A stretch of 64,000 bases of DNA from Sialis fuliginosa (lineage: Eukaryota > Arthropoda > Insecta > Megaloptera > Sialidae), in contig OY540816.1 of assembly GCA_961205875.1 (NCBI GenBank), positions 19,974,701 through 20,038,700 on the forward strand, written 5' to 3'. Both the position numbers and the translations under genes were made by a program. Positions 11,801 to 24,674 of the stretch are shown piece by piece. The number at the start of each line of letters is the position of its first letter. The first letter of the stretch is position 1. The notes below the pieces were generated by a model. That model saw only the letters and a program-made list of their open reading frames with translations. It ran no database searches and was not told where the DNA came from.

Positions 11801-13089
11801 ATAATAAAAAATTAATTTTAAAAAATATTTAATATTTGTAATTAAAATTAGGTTCAAAAAATTGGATTATTATAAGTGTTTACATTTTTATAAAAATGAA
11901 TATAAAATTTATGGTAAAGTATTAGTTATTAGTGACGGAAAAAAACATATCTATTAATTGATACAAATACGAAGAGAGGGATTCTTAACAATGTAAATTA
12001 AAATAGTGTCCATTAGAGTCACTATATACGCGCTCATTGGGTTATAAAAATATAAGTGAATGTTAAGAATCAGTCTCTCGAACAGGGCCGGGCTGTTTTT
12101 ATTGACTTCAAAAAATTTTTTTTGCAATTTATTGTTTTTATTTATTTTTTTCACTTAGTCCGACCCTGTTATAAATGTAATTTATGTGATATAATCTTTG
12201 CCAAATTTAAATATTTTTGTTAACAAATTAAATTCAAAAACAATAGGGTTATTTAATTAATTATTATAAAAAAAAATCAATTGGTATTGAAAATGACAAA
12301 AATTTTGAAAGGTACACGGAGAAAAATGGAAGTAAAATTTTAGGATAAATTAAATTTTAAAAATTTATAAATTATTGCAAAATTTTAGTTCCATTTTTCT
12401 CAAAGATAATAAATGGCAAATTAAAAAAAATACGTTCTTTTAAATATCAAAAATAATATTTAAACAAAAATTATTAATTTTGCTCATATCCTCTGATATA
12501 TAGTACAACTTCTATATATCGAAGGAAACCAAAAAATATTCGAATTCTAGGAAACTCATGTTATATAAGTTCGACTGTATACACACACAGACTATATACA
12601 GTCATTCATATAAACAAGAATAATTCAAGTTAAAAATAAAAACTGTTATTACATAATCTAAATTATTGATATCCAGCTGTATGTCAAATTAAAATATATT
12701 TTGAGATACATTATTGCATCAAATATTATTTTAGCATATTTTTATCCATATTTTATTATATATACCTACCATATTAAAGTTCGGGCGCTTTTTATTTGAA
12801 GCCAGGGCCGGCTGAAGGTAAATGCTTTAACAACAAAAATAATAACTAACGTCAAACATTTTCTAGCAAGGGTACAGATATGTTTTATATCTTAACCCCA
12901 TTTTAGGGGGCCAGACTTCCTTTCTTCACCTCCACTGGTTACGCCACTGGCTTTACACGAGAGACTGATAAATAAATAATAAATACCGGACGGGAGAAAA
13001 AAATCATGTAAAGCCCTTTACCAAACCTGAAAAAAATAATTTATTATTATTTTTTTTAAATAAAGAACTCCAAACTGAAATTGACCAAG

Positions 13090-13200
13090 GGAACGTCCAT
13101 AAACTACGAAACTTTTATAAGGAGGGGGGGGGGGGGTACAGCAATATTGTCGACATTTTTGATGAAGGGGTGGGGGGGTCATATACGTAACATTCTTTCA
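13090..13200. repeat. Dispersed repeat with poly-G runs
   Basis: Begins GGGAACGTCCATAAACTACG and holds two G-runs at about 13118-13136 and 13152-13158, then a CATATACGTAAC motif. The opening motif recalls short TIR elements frequent in arthropods; I could not pair both termini here. Confidence 0.4.
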
Positions 13201-13245
13201 TATAAATAAGAACAAAAAAATATCCGACGATTGAACAATATTTAA

Positions 13246-13430
13246 AGCAATATTGTAACTGTGGAGATCTGCAAATATCTACAATGATCTACAAAAATCT
13301 ACATCGATCTACAAAGATCTATGTAGATCGTGATAGAGATTCAAATGTTGAAAATTCATTAATTTTCAACGTTACAACGATCTTCTGAGATCTTTGTAGA
13401 TCGTTATAGATCTTTACAGATTTTGTCTCA
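13246..13430. repeat. Imperfect palindrome built from GATCTACAA units
   Basis: The left part repeats GATCTACAA-type words and the right part holds their reverse complements (TTGTAGATC). They are centred on GAAAATTCATTAATTTTC near 13355. The strand could fold into a long hairpin. No flanking target duplication was found. Confidence 0.6.
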
Positions 13431-15245
13431 AAAGATTAAAAATTTTTTTCAAGATATTATTCTACTTTATTATACGGTACTACGTTACATAACATTATGG
13501 GATCAAAGGCTTACACCCAGAAGCCAAGATCCATATCAAGAACACCGCGGAAGCCTCAAGACTTATCTACATAACGTTACGTGGAAAAGGGGGATCCAAA
13601 AATTCTTGAAAAAGCTTTATATGGTTTATATGGATGTTCCCTAACTCCTAAAAAAATTTTATCAGTAAAAAAGTTAGCTTTGATTCTCTTAAGTTCTTAT
13701 ACCCTCTTTCGGCCCTGATATTGCTTTTAAATTCAAATGATTGTATGTCTATAATAATATTGTCTGTTATTATAAAATTTTTTTTGTATGATTTTTTTAC
13801 TTCTTGTGTTGTTATTTTGTCCTTTTTATAATAAATAAATAAGTTATAGATGCTATATATATCATTAGTTATAAATATAAAAGTAATCTATATATAGCGA
13901 TATAAACGCTAATAAAAAAATTTATATGTTTTATATACCTATTATATACATGTATACATGGTGAAATAAATTGTGATAAACAAAATATTATTTTTTATTT
14001 TTTTGCAGAAAAATTTGTTTGCCAGAATTCACGAAATATTGTGAAATTTTTATCTTCAATATTATATAAAAATATTAATTGAAAAAAATATTTTGGGAAT
14101 TGATATTGATATGACGCATAACGTTCGCGTACTTGGCCTTTTTAAAAGCCAAAAATACTCTAACTTTTACTTTAATTACCCAGTTATGAAAGTATAGACC
14201 AAGTGATAGGTTTTTTTTAATCAAATAATTTTAAGTCAAATTTGAAGCTATTTACTAAACAAATAAATTTTTTAAACAAATACTAACAATAAATAATAAA
14301 ATTTTTTATCCAAATTCGTATCCGAAACTATATCCAAAATAATTTTATATCCGAAGCCGAAGAAACCAATGAAAAAAACATCCCTAAATAAAATATTTAT
14401 TACAATTGTGAAATTAAAATTTTAAAAAAATTATTGACATCTCTGGAGAAATATATAAACTATTATTCAATTGAGATTTAAAAACATATAAACATCTGAC
14501 TTACCGACTTACTTTTGACAACAATTGAAATTATATTTATTTTTCTTCGACGTTATGAATCGATTCCAAATTCAAACATATGTATATAAAAAATATTTTA
14601 AAATATATATGTATGCCTAAAATAATTTACGTCGTTCAAAATAAAGAATTTATGTATATTTAATTAAATTCGACTCCATTTTTAATCTTATCTAGAATGC
14701 ACTTTAAGATAAAACAACATTTAAAACGCATTATTAAAAACACTTTAAATAAATGTTATAATTTTAATTAGCATTTTAAACCAATTAGATAATAAATTTT
14801 AACATAATTTAAAGTATATTTATTATGATTAATTGTTGACATTTTGAACATCAAATTCAATATGGCGCCACGAGTGGTGTAAATATGAACTAACACAACC
14901 ATCTGATTGTTGTTTTCAAATAATGTATTTAAAATTAATATAATTTTTATTGACTCATAATAATGTTTATATTATGATAAACAGAAACCGACACGTTTAT
15001 GGTGTTTCTAGATAAGGAAATATCAGGGATTTCCATGAATTTATTGATAATACTTAATAATAATGGTAAAAGAATTTTCCAACCTCAAAAAATGAGATCA
15101 TATCTACTTTATACTTTGTAAATTGATAACAAATATATTGTTAGTGTTTATCAGTAACGGATTTTCATTAGGCTTAAAAGGCATTTTGGAGCCCCAACCC
15201 AAAAAAAATTATTTAAAAAAATCAACTATGTAATTTATTTTTCAC

Positions 15246-15335
15246 GTGTTATCGGCCAACGTTTCGTCACACGTTGCAGTGGACATCTTCAGGGCACTTC
15301 TAAATGTGCACACTACACCCAGAAGCCAAGATTCA
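15246..15335 (-). repeat. Rearranged copy of the CTGAAGATG/CGAAACG repeat
   Basis: On the minus strand this reads CCCTGAAGATGTCCACTGC and then GACGAAACGTTGG, as at 44290-44350. The adjoining ACACCCAGAAGCCAAGATT is in plus orientation, so the copy is rearranged relative to 44 kb. A CTGAAGATG-CGAAACG pairing is known from Penelope-like retroelements; assignment here is inference. Confidence 0.5.
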
Positions 15336-16590
15336 TTCTGTATATGTATAAATTATCTAAAGTTTTTCTTAACTTTGTGCTTCTCAAGTTTTTTTTAGAT
15401 TTTAACTGAAATTTTTACCTAAATCCGACCCTGATGTTAATACATATATTATTATAGTAAATTAAATTAGTCATACAACTAACTGTTAATAATGTTATTA
15501 TCAAATTATGTAAAACTATTCTAAATATAACAATATACTAAAGTTAGGGAAATAATTTATGAATGAAACTTTAAAAATAGATTATTATATTATAAACTTA
15601 GAATACTGTCCAAGAATTTTACAACTTAGGATAATATATTATTTATACATGAACTAAATAATCTGTTCCGCATTTTTATTATTAAGTTTTATTTATTTTT
15701 TGTCTTTTTAATAGGTCTCGTAAACTGCAGTGGTTTAACCAAAAATTTTTTAAACTGCATTTTTTCACAAATATCTAGGATAACAATTTCAAAATTTTTG
15801 ATCGCAAAAATTTTTTTAATGTAAAAAAATACGTTAAAATTTCAAACAAAAGTTATTTCTATTTTTCTGCAAAAAAATAAACAGGTTTCTATTTGAAAAA
15901 ATTTAGCTGACCCCAAAATAACCTCCAGTCAAGGTCAAAATTGTTACTTCATTGATTTTTCCCCTCTAAATCCTAAAACTTTTCTAGCAAATATTTTCCC
16001 TAAAAATCCTTAGTTTTCCAAATACTAAGCAGTATCAAACTCAACCTCTATAAATACCAAAAATATCAAATACTATGTACATTATTCTATCTATAAAAGA
16101 AAAACATGTAGGTACTTACGCAAAAAAAAATTTAAATATTTATCTAGTAATTAAAATTGGTAAAAAAAATAACATAAAATATCACACATTTAATCTTATT
16201 TGTTCAAAAATACCAGCATTCTAAGTAAGCTATGAAACTTATCTGAATCATATACCAGCTATTTTCCACCACTCGCGGCAAATTCAAACGCTCGACCAAT
16301 CACGATCGAGTATTTCAACTGTTTTTTCTACCACATTGATGTACGACCATAAAACTCCTATTTATATATTTTTTCCCTGCACCTGTACCCATTTATATAA
16401 CGTATTTTTGTTTAAAACAATCAGTTTGAAAAGTTTCGCTCTCTGACGTCTTTGTTGGCTTATACGTCACAGTATTTTAGGGGTCGATCAATACGCCGGC
16501 TTTTCGAGGCATTGGAACGAATATAGTGTCCGTGAACACAAGTGTTTACCAATTTATCCTGAATAGAAGTTGTACCAAGTTCAAGTGAAA

Positions 16591-19500
16591 ATGAAAGGAC
16601 TCAATATTGCAAGTATTAAGAAACATCCCGCCGTAAGTATTTAATTTTTTTTTAAATTGTTATTTGTTTTAGTTTTGGAATTGGTATTTGAATTTTAATA
16701 AAATTTGGAAAATTTAATTATTATTTTTTTTGGGGGGGGGGGGGGTTATTTTTCTGATAAATTACTTATTAATTTTATTGTAATTTGTATCTAAAGGAGG
16801 AGGGGTATTTTCAATTTTATTATATTAAATTATAATAAAAAAATTATTTGTTGTGTGTTATAAAAATATAGAAAATAAAAAAATCTATTTTAATTGATAA
16901 TTTTTTGAAATTCAACAATGAAAATAAAATAAAATAAATAAATAATAAAGTTTTAGTAAGTGCCTATTGATTTTTCAAAATATTGCGTAATATGAAAATA
17001 CATATATCTACATACTTACTATATAAATTAATATAGATATACATATATATATATATGTATATAAAGTAGGTACACATATGCTATCCGTATAGGCACTAGC
17101 TTTATAAATTATTATCTATATATATAAAATAATACCTAGCTTGTGATAAATATAATTCTACATAGGTAATCAATTTATAACAATGAAATATGTTATTAAA
17201 ATTTATCTAAAATCTAAACAAACAAACAAATTTATAAAAATATTATTATATTTATACTACGCAACAATACCTTATCAATACCTTCATTGTCAATCATATT
17301 GATTAATAAAAGATACCAACTTTCGTTTTTATTCCTTCATATTATTGCCAACAATATAGATTAATCACAAAGTTTATTTTTAGCCCAATAATATTTGCGC
17401 ATGCGTAAATTTTTATAATCAAAATTCAATAATGAAACTCGAAACTTAATTTGAAACAATCAATTTTTATTTGTCATTGTTGAATTGACGTCATGCTACC
17501 AACTTTAAAAAAATAAGTACCATAATGAAATAAATTAAAATATATTTCAATTGTTGTAATATTGATGTTTAACTGCCAAATTTTAAAATTTTGAAAATAG
17601 TTTTGATATTGTTATTTGTCATTGTTGTATTTATTTTTGATGCCAACTTTGAAAATGTTCAAAACAGCTACGTAAATCATATAAATTAAAAACAATATAG
17701 GTAATTATATACCTAATTATATTAAGCACATGATATTTAAAAATAGATGTTATTTAAAATTGAGTACAAACAATCAAAGTACGTAAATAATTTGAAAATA
17801 ATTCGGGAGCATGTGATTTTTGTACGTGCACAAACCTGAAAAATAAAACTATTTTTAAAAATGTGCACTCACATCCTTGAGAGTATTTTCCAAATGCCAA
17901 TAAAAAATACATTACATATCCTAAGAATAGTCCAGTGAGTAAATATTTTTTTATTTTCATTTCCTGATTTTTTTCATAAATATTATAACAAAAAAAAAAC
18001 CTGGGGTGTGTCTCAAGGAATAGTATTGAATAGGTTTTAAATAGTCTCTGCGGTATACCTATATTATTTAAATTACATTGTTTGGGATCAACTAAGTAAA
18101 TTATTAAGGCCTTTTTATAAATGTACTTATACAAAAATATGCTGGGAAAATATTAAATTATAATAATTGATCCTTCTGATTAATAAATAAGGCCTATTTT
18201 GTGCCTGAGAGTTAAGTCTATAAATATTTTAAGAATTTATAATATACTTTTAACCAAAAAAGGCCCTATTTATTTTTATATATTTTTAAAATATTTATCT
18301 GGAAAGTAATATTAGACTTCTAATGATATTGATGACTTACCAACGAATTATAGGTTTTAATTTATTTAAAAAAGCCTACAAAAGTTGAATACAAATAATA
18401 TCAGTTTTTTTCCATGATAATGTAACAATGATGGAAGAACATTCGTTATAAGTTTTCATCCATTATTAATATAGGCCTTTGTTGTTTACAGTAAATTATA
18501 ATACAATTATTATAAAATATTTCCTAAAAAGACAAAAATCAAGGAAATACAAAATTTGGTAGTAAAAAAAAATCTCAAAATTCGTAATAATTTTTTTTTT
18601 GTTTAGAATACAATTAAATGAAAATATTTCGTAATAATACAAAATCACAAAATTCGTAATAATTTTTTTCAGTTCTTAAAAAAGGCCTTTTTTGTTTAGA
18701 ATACAATTAAATCAAAATATTTCCTAAAAATACAAAATTCGTAATAATTTTTTTCAGTTCTTAAAATAGGCCTTTTTTGTTTAGAATACAATTAAATCAA
18801 AATATTTCCTAAAAATACAAAATTCGTTATTATAATTGTTTCCAATTAATAAAATGGGCCTTTTTCTGTTTCCAGTTAATCCCCTTGTATGTGTGCATAT
18901 CTGTCGGCGCCAGTCTAGGCGTTTTTGGCGTGGCTCACGCGGTGAAGAGTCCTGATGTCATTTTCAACAAGACCGGTAACCCGGAGCCGTGGGAAGCGTA
19001 CCGGAATAAACAGTTCAAGGTAAGTAGGTCAAATGTGCGTAATCGATAGATGTATTCAAGTTCACTGAACATATGTTTCATCTCACTGAATATAAAAATA
19101 ATGTATGCATAGATAGACTAATGTCTGGTATTATAAAGGAGCTAGCAAATTTACTAGCTGGCAAGCACTTTTAAATGAGATATCAAACTTATATGACAGT
19201 TCTTTTGGAGTTTGTTGAAGACTTTGACAAGTTTCGCGCACGTGTTGTAGGTAAATACCAAAGGTATTAAAACAGTGGTGATATTATGAAAATTCTTTTG
19301 TACAGTGAAAGATGCCAACTGTGTTACAATTAGTTGAAGTGTCACTGCTCTAAATTTCATAACTAATCCATAGATACTAGTACAGAATTAATACCCCATT
19401 TGAAAGTAATTGCTAGCTAGCAAATTTTGCTAGCTCCTTTATAATACCGGACATAAAAATGTTATTTCCAAATCAAAATATTTCTGTTTGGCAACATAGT

Positions 19501-21724
19501 ACTCTGGAACTATAAACCACCCAAATTTCTGAAAATATTCAGTAGGGTCGAGTGGGGTAAATATGAAACACCAAAAAAATGGGGTAAAAGTGAAACTAAC
19601 TTGCAACTAAAAAACTAATTTATTTATAGGAGAATTATAAAAACTGACATCATCATTAAAGGTTTGTTAAAGCGACCTGAAAATATGAATCGCCTAATAA
19701 GTGATGTGTCACCCCTACAGATTTGTATTTTGTTTCACTTTTACCCCAGTTGACCCTATACAAATTTCAACTCGAAAATGACAAAACTTTGCTTACACCC
19801 AGAAGCAAATAAATTCGTGTTTAGACCAAAAAGATAAAACAGCAATAGGGTTTGTTGCTATTTTGTCAAAAAAAACATCATGTTGCTGTTTTGTCTCCTT
19901 GGTCTAAACACGACATAAGAACGACCTCGAAAGCTTCAAAAGCTACGTGATTTTTGAAGCATCTGCTTGTCGAAAAAAAACAACTAAAAGTAAGAAAACA
20001 AAAGCAACATTTGTACACAAAACTTATAAATAAATCTGACGGTAAATGAAATAAAAAACAAACTTTTACTGCTTCTCCCAGGAAACTTATAAGAAATAGT
20101 TGAATGCAATTAAAAATATATTGTTTTGTTTTGAAGGACAAATCCTGGCGTATTTACGTTAAACTTGACACTTGAGAAAAAAGATGATACAATATTATGT
20201 GTATATTGTATATCTTTACTCTTTGAACAAATGCCAGAAGAACAAAAAAAGCACGTGTTTAAATATTATATTGTTTATTTTTTTTCACACATAAATACAT
20301 ATATTATTACATCACTGTAGCAGTGGCGTAGGAACGGGGGGGGGGGTTTTGGGGTCGAAACCCCCACCGAAATATTCAATGCTCTTAAAATATATGAAAT
20401 TATTATTACAATTTTGAATTGATTGACCTATTTTATGATTATAACCCCCCCCAAAATATTCAATGTTAAACTTATCCCCCCCCTCGAAAATTTTTCTTAC
20501 TACGCCACTGCTGTTTAGAATGCGTTTATGCTAATATTTCCTTAAACTTTTTGCATAATATATTTTTTTTAATTTCTTTTGCAATGAGATGTTATGACTT
20601 GCATACAGTTTTTTTTAAATTATCAACAGGTGTAAGTAAAATTTGTCATTTATCTTGATCTTTGTTTTTTTTTATCAAAAATCTATAAATAAAATTTATA
20701 CAAATAAACTACTGTGGCCTCCACAATACTTTTTTATACAAAAACTTAAATAATACCATTCTCTTTACAACATTTTTTCTTTTACAAAAGAGAAACTAGG
20801 AGCACAATAAAAACTTAGCGGAAGTAATACCTACTATGTTGTCACTATTCTATTGTCCCTTTTTCTCTATTTATTCATTATACAAAATCGTGAATATCTC
20901 GACTCCTATGTAAAGGGGGTAAATTTCTTTCTCTAAAATCCCTACACCCCGTTGGATTGAATGAGACCAATTAAAACTATTTATCTGTGACAGGGGGGGA
21001 AATATTAAAGATTGATCATTTGTATAAAATCTTATGAAAATTAGCTTATTTTTTTATTTTTGAGGGATGGAGGGTTAAGACTAATTTTGTAATTGAAACA
21101 ATATATAAGCTATCTATTGGCATTTTATTTATTGCTCTATGATTATTAGTACCGGAGATATAAGCTTATAAATAGATTATTCAAAAATAAAGACGATAAT
21201 AATTAAGAAACATTTTTAAAATACTATAAAAAAATTAATTGTAGATATTTTCAAATAAACAATTGAAAAACGTTTCGGTACATGTTACAGTGGATATCTT
21301 CAAGGTTAATAATAATAAAAATAAGTTTTTTGTGTCTTATAGAATATGTACAAATTACTTTTGAAGGCTTGCCTACAACTTTCATATTTTTGTATGTATT
21401 TAAAAAAACTTAACAAATTTTTAGGTCGTTATACATTTCTGAGAATATTTTTTAGCAATTTTTGGCGAATTTCTTGTCATAGATTTCAATAGGTTTCTTT
21501 AGAAAAGTGACGTCAAAAACTAATAGGATCATACTTCTAATTGCCCCCATGTAAATTACCTATGTCTTAATCAACTTGGAATACACTGTATATATATTTT
21601 TTTATAAATATTAAGTAACTTATTTTTTTATGAAGAAAATTTCTAATTATATTTATTTTTGTTTCAGCATTTCTCACCAATCCGTGACTACTCCCAGTCT
21701 GCAAGCCAAGCACCTAAATATTAA
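16591..21724 (+). CDS. NDUFA4 paralogue, copy 2
   Basis: NDUFA4/COXFA4-family protein of 80 residues from exons 16591-16632, 18876-19019 and 21668-21724. It keeps the KKHP start, one membrane helix, the core KSPDVIFNK-NPEPWEAYRNKQFK and a C-terminus HFSPIRDYS ending APKY. Its intron positions and phases equal those of copy 1, so it arose by DNA duplication, not retroposition. The introns are far longer (2243 and 2648 bp) and contain tandem repeats and TIR elements. The Trp of the PDVxW core is Phe here. About 140 bp upstream are a CRE-like TGACGTC (16444) and TACGTCA (16462). AATAAA is at 21882-21887. The frame is intact and all splice sites are canonical, so it is probably functional. Confidence 0.9.
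18474..18870. repeat. Tandem repeat of about 86 bp before a splice acceptor
   Basis: The motif GGCCTTTTTTGTTTAGAA recurs at 18683, 18769 and, degenerate, at 18857, with older copies from 18474. Units contain AAATATTTCCTAAAAATAC and a TTTTTTTCAG that mimics a splice acceptor. The last partial unit runs into the true TTTCCAG acceptor of NDUFA4 copy 2 exon 2. Confidence 0.75.
19121..19454. mobile_element. Non-autonomous TIR element (MITE), ATGTCYGGTATTATAAAG family
   Basis: The ends are ATGTCTGGTATTATAAAGGA and the complement of TCCTTTATAATACCGGACAT, with inner GCTAGC motifs continuing the inverted repeat. It is 334 bp, inside intron 2 of NDUFA4 copy 2. A near-identical copy lies at 41787-42107 and degenerate relatives at 47353 and 58008. 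There is no transposase. Confidence 0.85.
19545..19756. mobile_element. Short TIR element with TA target site
   Basis: Left end GGGTCGAGTGGGGTAAATAT, right end complementary to it (ACTTTTACCCCAGTTGACCC), flanked by TA on both sides as in Tc1/mariner-type insertions. 212 bp, non-coding. Confidence 0.75.
20321..20510. mobile_element. hAT-like MITE with CAGTGGCGTA ends
   Basis: The terminal inverted repeats are CAGTGGCGTA and TACGCCACTG, a common arthropod hAT-type terminus. The interior is G- and C-run rich (GGGGGGGG, CCCCCC). The 8-bp flanks (CACTGTAG and CTGTTTAG) are only partly alike, so the target duplication is eroded or absent. Confidence 0.65.
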
Positions 21725-23584
21725 TCTACATAATAACAAATATGATTAGACAAAACTAACATTGACTATTTTATTAGCTACGACGTACCTAACCTAAAGG
21801 GTTTCTAGGATGTGATTTAAAAGTAAGATATATAAGTAACGTAGGTATTGTATTTTAAGAGAAAGGAAATATTTTTAACAAAATAAAACTATTATACCTA
21901 CTTTTTGTCGCATTTTATTTTACTTTACAGCTTAAAACTAAGTATCTATAACTCAAGGAATTTATTTAGGTATTACTCCTGTACAGGATCGTAAGAAGGG
22001 GGAATTAAAGGCAAATCAATACACGTGTCCGGGCTTTCGAGGCCCTATTTGATGATAAACAAAATCAGGCATAATCTAGCCACTGTGACACTACATTAAA
22101 AAAACAGACCTCCCCCCTCAAACCGTTTTCGAGATACAGCTTCTCAAATTTTTATTTTATTTTTTCAAAATTCTTGAAAAAAATGGCTATAACTTTTGAT
22201 TCAGAGTAGTTGAATCAATTTTTCACCTATAATTAACATACTTTTAATGAAATTGGAAACCCCAAAAAATTTTATGATTCAAATTTCAACTTTTTAAAGA
22301 AATATCAACTTAAAAATTAAAAAAATAGAAAGAACATCATAACTTATAGTATATATGAACAATAATATTAACTATTTTTCATATAATTTATAGGTAATTT
22401 ACTGCGAAACTGCCCATAAAAAATTAATCAAATATATTCTTAGTAAACATTAGAATGTTAGATTATTATCATGATTCACTGTTAGCGAGGATCGATTCCG
22501 AGAAAAACCGTCATGCGTTTATTTGCCAATTATTATTTACATAATTCGTATTAACTCTTGTGTAAGTAATTTAATTAATACGGTTATATTACCGCTTTAG
22601 AAAATATTGTTAATTTTTATATCAAAATTGATATTATGATAAAAAATACAAGCTTGGAGTTAATTTATTATAATCAAATTCAAATTTGATATTTCCAGTT
22701 TTAATCATTGGAATTTTTATTATGATATGTATTTTATTTGTATCATATTTTATTATTAATTTATAAAAAAATTATCTTTTCTTGATAGAAAATCAATTAT
22801 CTTTATTAATTGTTTTATATGGATTTAATCGTTTAATTAGGCTGTTATTTAATTCACTGGCGGGGGAATAATTTTTTTACAGGGGAGAAAAAATGATGAC
22901 TTCAAATTTTAAATATAAGTTTATGTCGTAATTTGTAAAATTTGAATTTTCTCAGCTTATGGAGGGGGTAGATACTGTATTCTGCCCCCCTCCCCCTTCT
23001 GTTCTAGCTATTTCTTGTGTATAGTGAAATTTTGTGTTTTTTTTTCATTAACCTATTTAATTTGGTTTATTTAAAAAAATATTAATGTCGTAATTTGTAA
23101 AATTAGATTTTTCTCAGTTTACGGAGGAGGTAGGTACTGTATTCTGTGCCCCCCCCCCCCTTCTGTTCTTACTATTTTTTGTATAGGGTGAATTTTTTCG
23201 TTGTTTTTTGTTTTCATTAACCAATTTAAAATATCAATTAATATATTATTTTTAGTTTATTTTAAAAAAATGTTATTGGTTAGAGAAAATAAATTTAAAT
23301 TTGTATAAAAATTATTTATGTGCCGTTTTGAAACTGTTATTTAAATAAAATAATAAATAATATGTTCAATCTTTACCCTTTCATTTGAACAAAAGTCTGT
23401 ACGCGCCCCTGGTTATATGTATATTCAACATTTCTATGGAAACCACTACAGTTTTGTATTTATTTATTAACAATCACAAAGTCTTTGTAAAATAATAAAT
23501 AATTAAACGTCAGATTTATCACTTCACCTTTTGGAAAAATATTCTTAAAATTTACAGTGGCTTTTTTACACAAGCAAATACAGA
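21725..23584. other. Intergenic interval between NDUFA4 copies 2 and 3
   Basis: No gene seen. It contains 3' UTR sequence of copy 2 and a segment at 22115-22260 resembling the arms of the large foldback at 51794-52527 (TCAAACCG-TTCGAGATA, ATGGCTATAACTTTTGA). There is also a two-copy duplication of about 160 bp (from about 22925 and 23086) carrying GTCGTAATTTGTAAAAT, TACTGTATTCTG and C-runs. Confidence 0.6.
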
Positions 23585-24437
23585 ATGGAGTTTTGGAAGA
23601 AAACCCTAAGTCCTGCAGGACTTATGAAACATCCTTGTGTAAGTACAAAGGAAAAAATTGACAAAAAATATTATTTTTAATATTCGATTTTAATTATTGC
23701 ATTGTATTTTTGGTTTCGTCATTAATTATTATTGCATAATATTAAATATTTGTCAATTTTTATCAAAGAGGGATATTAGTATTTAGTTTCCTTTGATATT
23801 ACGTCAGTTTCAACAATGAATGAATATGAATTTAATTCATTACAACCAGGGGCGGACTAAGTAGAAAATTTGTCCGGGCATTTTTGTAATTATTACAAAT
23901 ATACGTAAGAAAGTTTTTATTATACGAGAGGGGCAAGTAAATTTCATTTCAGTGGGATGGGGACGGGGGGGGGGAGACTTAATAATTAAAATATTAATTA
24001 TTTAGTATTTTTATGCATTTTACGATGTGATAGTCTATTAGAAAGTGGAAAGGGGTACAGCTTGTACGCCCACACATTCTTTTACAATAAAAACATAATT
24101 TTCTTTATTAAATAACAAATTATATTTTTCAGAATATTCCTATTATACTGACCGTTGTAGTACAATATTCTATGGGACTTTTATCTATAATACATGCAGT
24201 AAACAATCCTGATACTAGCTGGAACAAAAAGGGAGACCAAGAACCATGGGAAGCCTACAGGGACAGACGTTACAAAGTAATATAAATTTTATCCAAGATA
24301 TAAACCATATTAGTACAATTTATTTACAACAGATGTCACTTGACTTACAAAAATTATTTGCGTTAATTTAATTCCAGTTAATGGATACTAGAGATAATTA
24401 TGACTGCTTGGCTCCAAAATACAACGAAGAAGAATAA
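23585..24437 (+). CDS. Divergent NDUFA4 paralogue, copy 3
   Basis: Exons 23585-23638, 24133-24276 and 24378-24437 give 85 residues. It retains the KHP motif before the membrane helix, and the core NNPDTSWNK-DQEPWEAYRDRRYK identifies the family. The N-terminal segment is longer and basic. The helix differs (IPIILTVVVQYSMG). The C-terminal FYSPVRDYS of copy 1 is replaced by LMDTRDNYD and an acidic tail NEEE. Intron positions and phase match copies 1 and 2. The frame is open and splice sites are usable (second donor GTAATA is weak), so it looks like an expressed, fast-evolving duplicate. A specialised (for example germline) role is possible but not shown. A candidate AATAAA lies at 24708-24713. 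Confidence 0.82.
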
Positions 24438-24455
24438 TAAAAACAGAACTTTAAA

Positions 24456-24674
24456 ATGGGCAACTTTCAAAAGTTTTTAACAATCGCCTCCCTTACTATT
24501 GCTGAAATTTTACTGGAATTCAATGGACACATGACAAAGAAAATGAAGAAAGCTTATAAATCGACGAAAAGCGGTTTGAAAAATCTTCCTGATAAATTAG
24601 TTTTTTGCAGACATTTTGAAAGTAGAAAATTATATACCAGAAGAAAAATAAAAAGAAAACTATATCACATATAA
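24456..24674 (+). CDS. Possible small open reading frame or 3' UTR of NDUFA4 copy 3
   Basis: A 72-codon frame starts 18 bp after the NDUFA4 copy 3 stop with a good context (AAAATGG). The predicted product is very basic in its second half (KRK-rich) and I do not recognise it. It may simply be 3' UTR, since the next AATAAA is at 24708. It could also belong to the 5' region of the TOG-domain gene, but no phase-0 donor of quality was found in it. Confidence 0.2.
   Translation: MGNFQKFLTIASLTIAEILLEFNGHMTKKMKKAYKSTKSGLKNLPDKLVFCRHFESRKLYTRRKIKRKLYHI

Larger units (their letters stand above)
8874..16590. other. Gene-poor AT-rich intergenic region
   Basis: No convincing gene in 7.7 kb. The first few hundred bases are probably the PPCS 3' UTR. 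The rest is AT-rich unique sequence plus repeat fragments. These include C- and G-run segments near 11463, 11637, 13118 and 13152, a GATCTACAA palindrome at 13246-13430, and copies of the ACACCCAGAAGCCAAGATC repeat near 13505 and 15317. Open frames here (for example 9589-9894 and 11304-11519) lack family resemblance or coding character. Confidence 0.6.
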
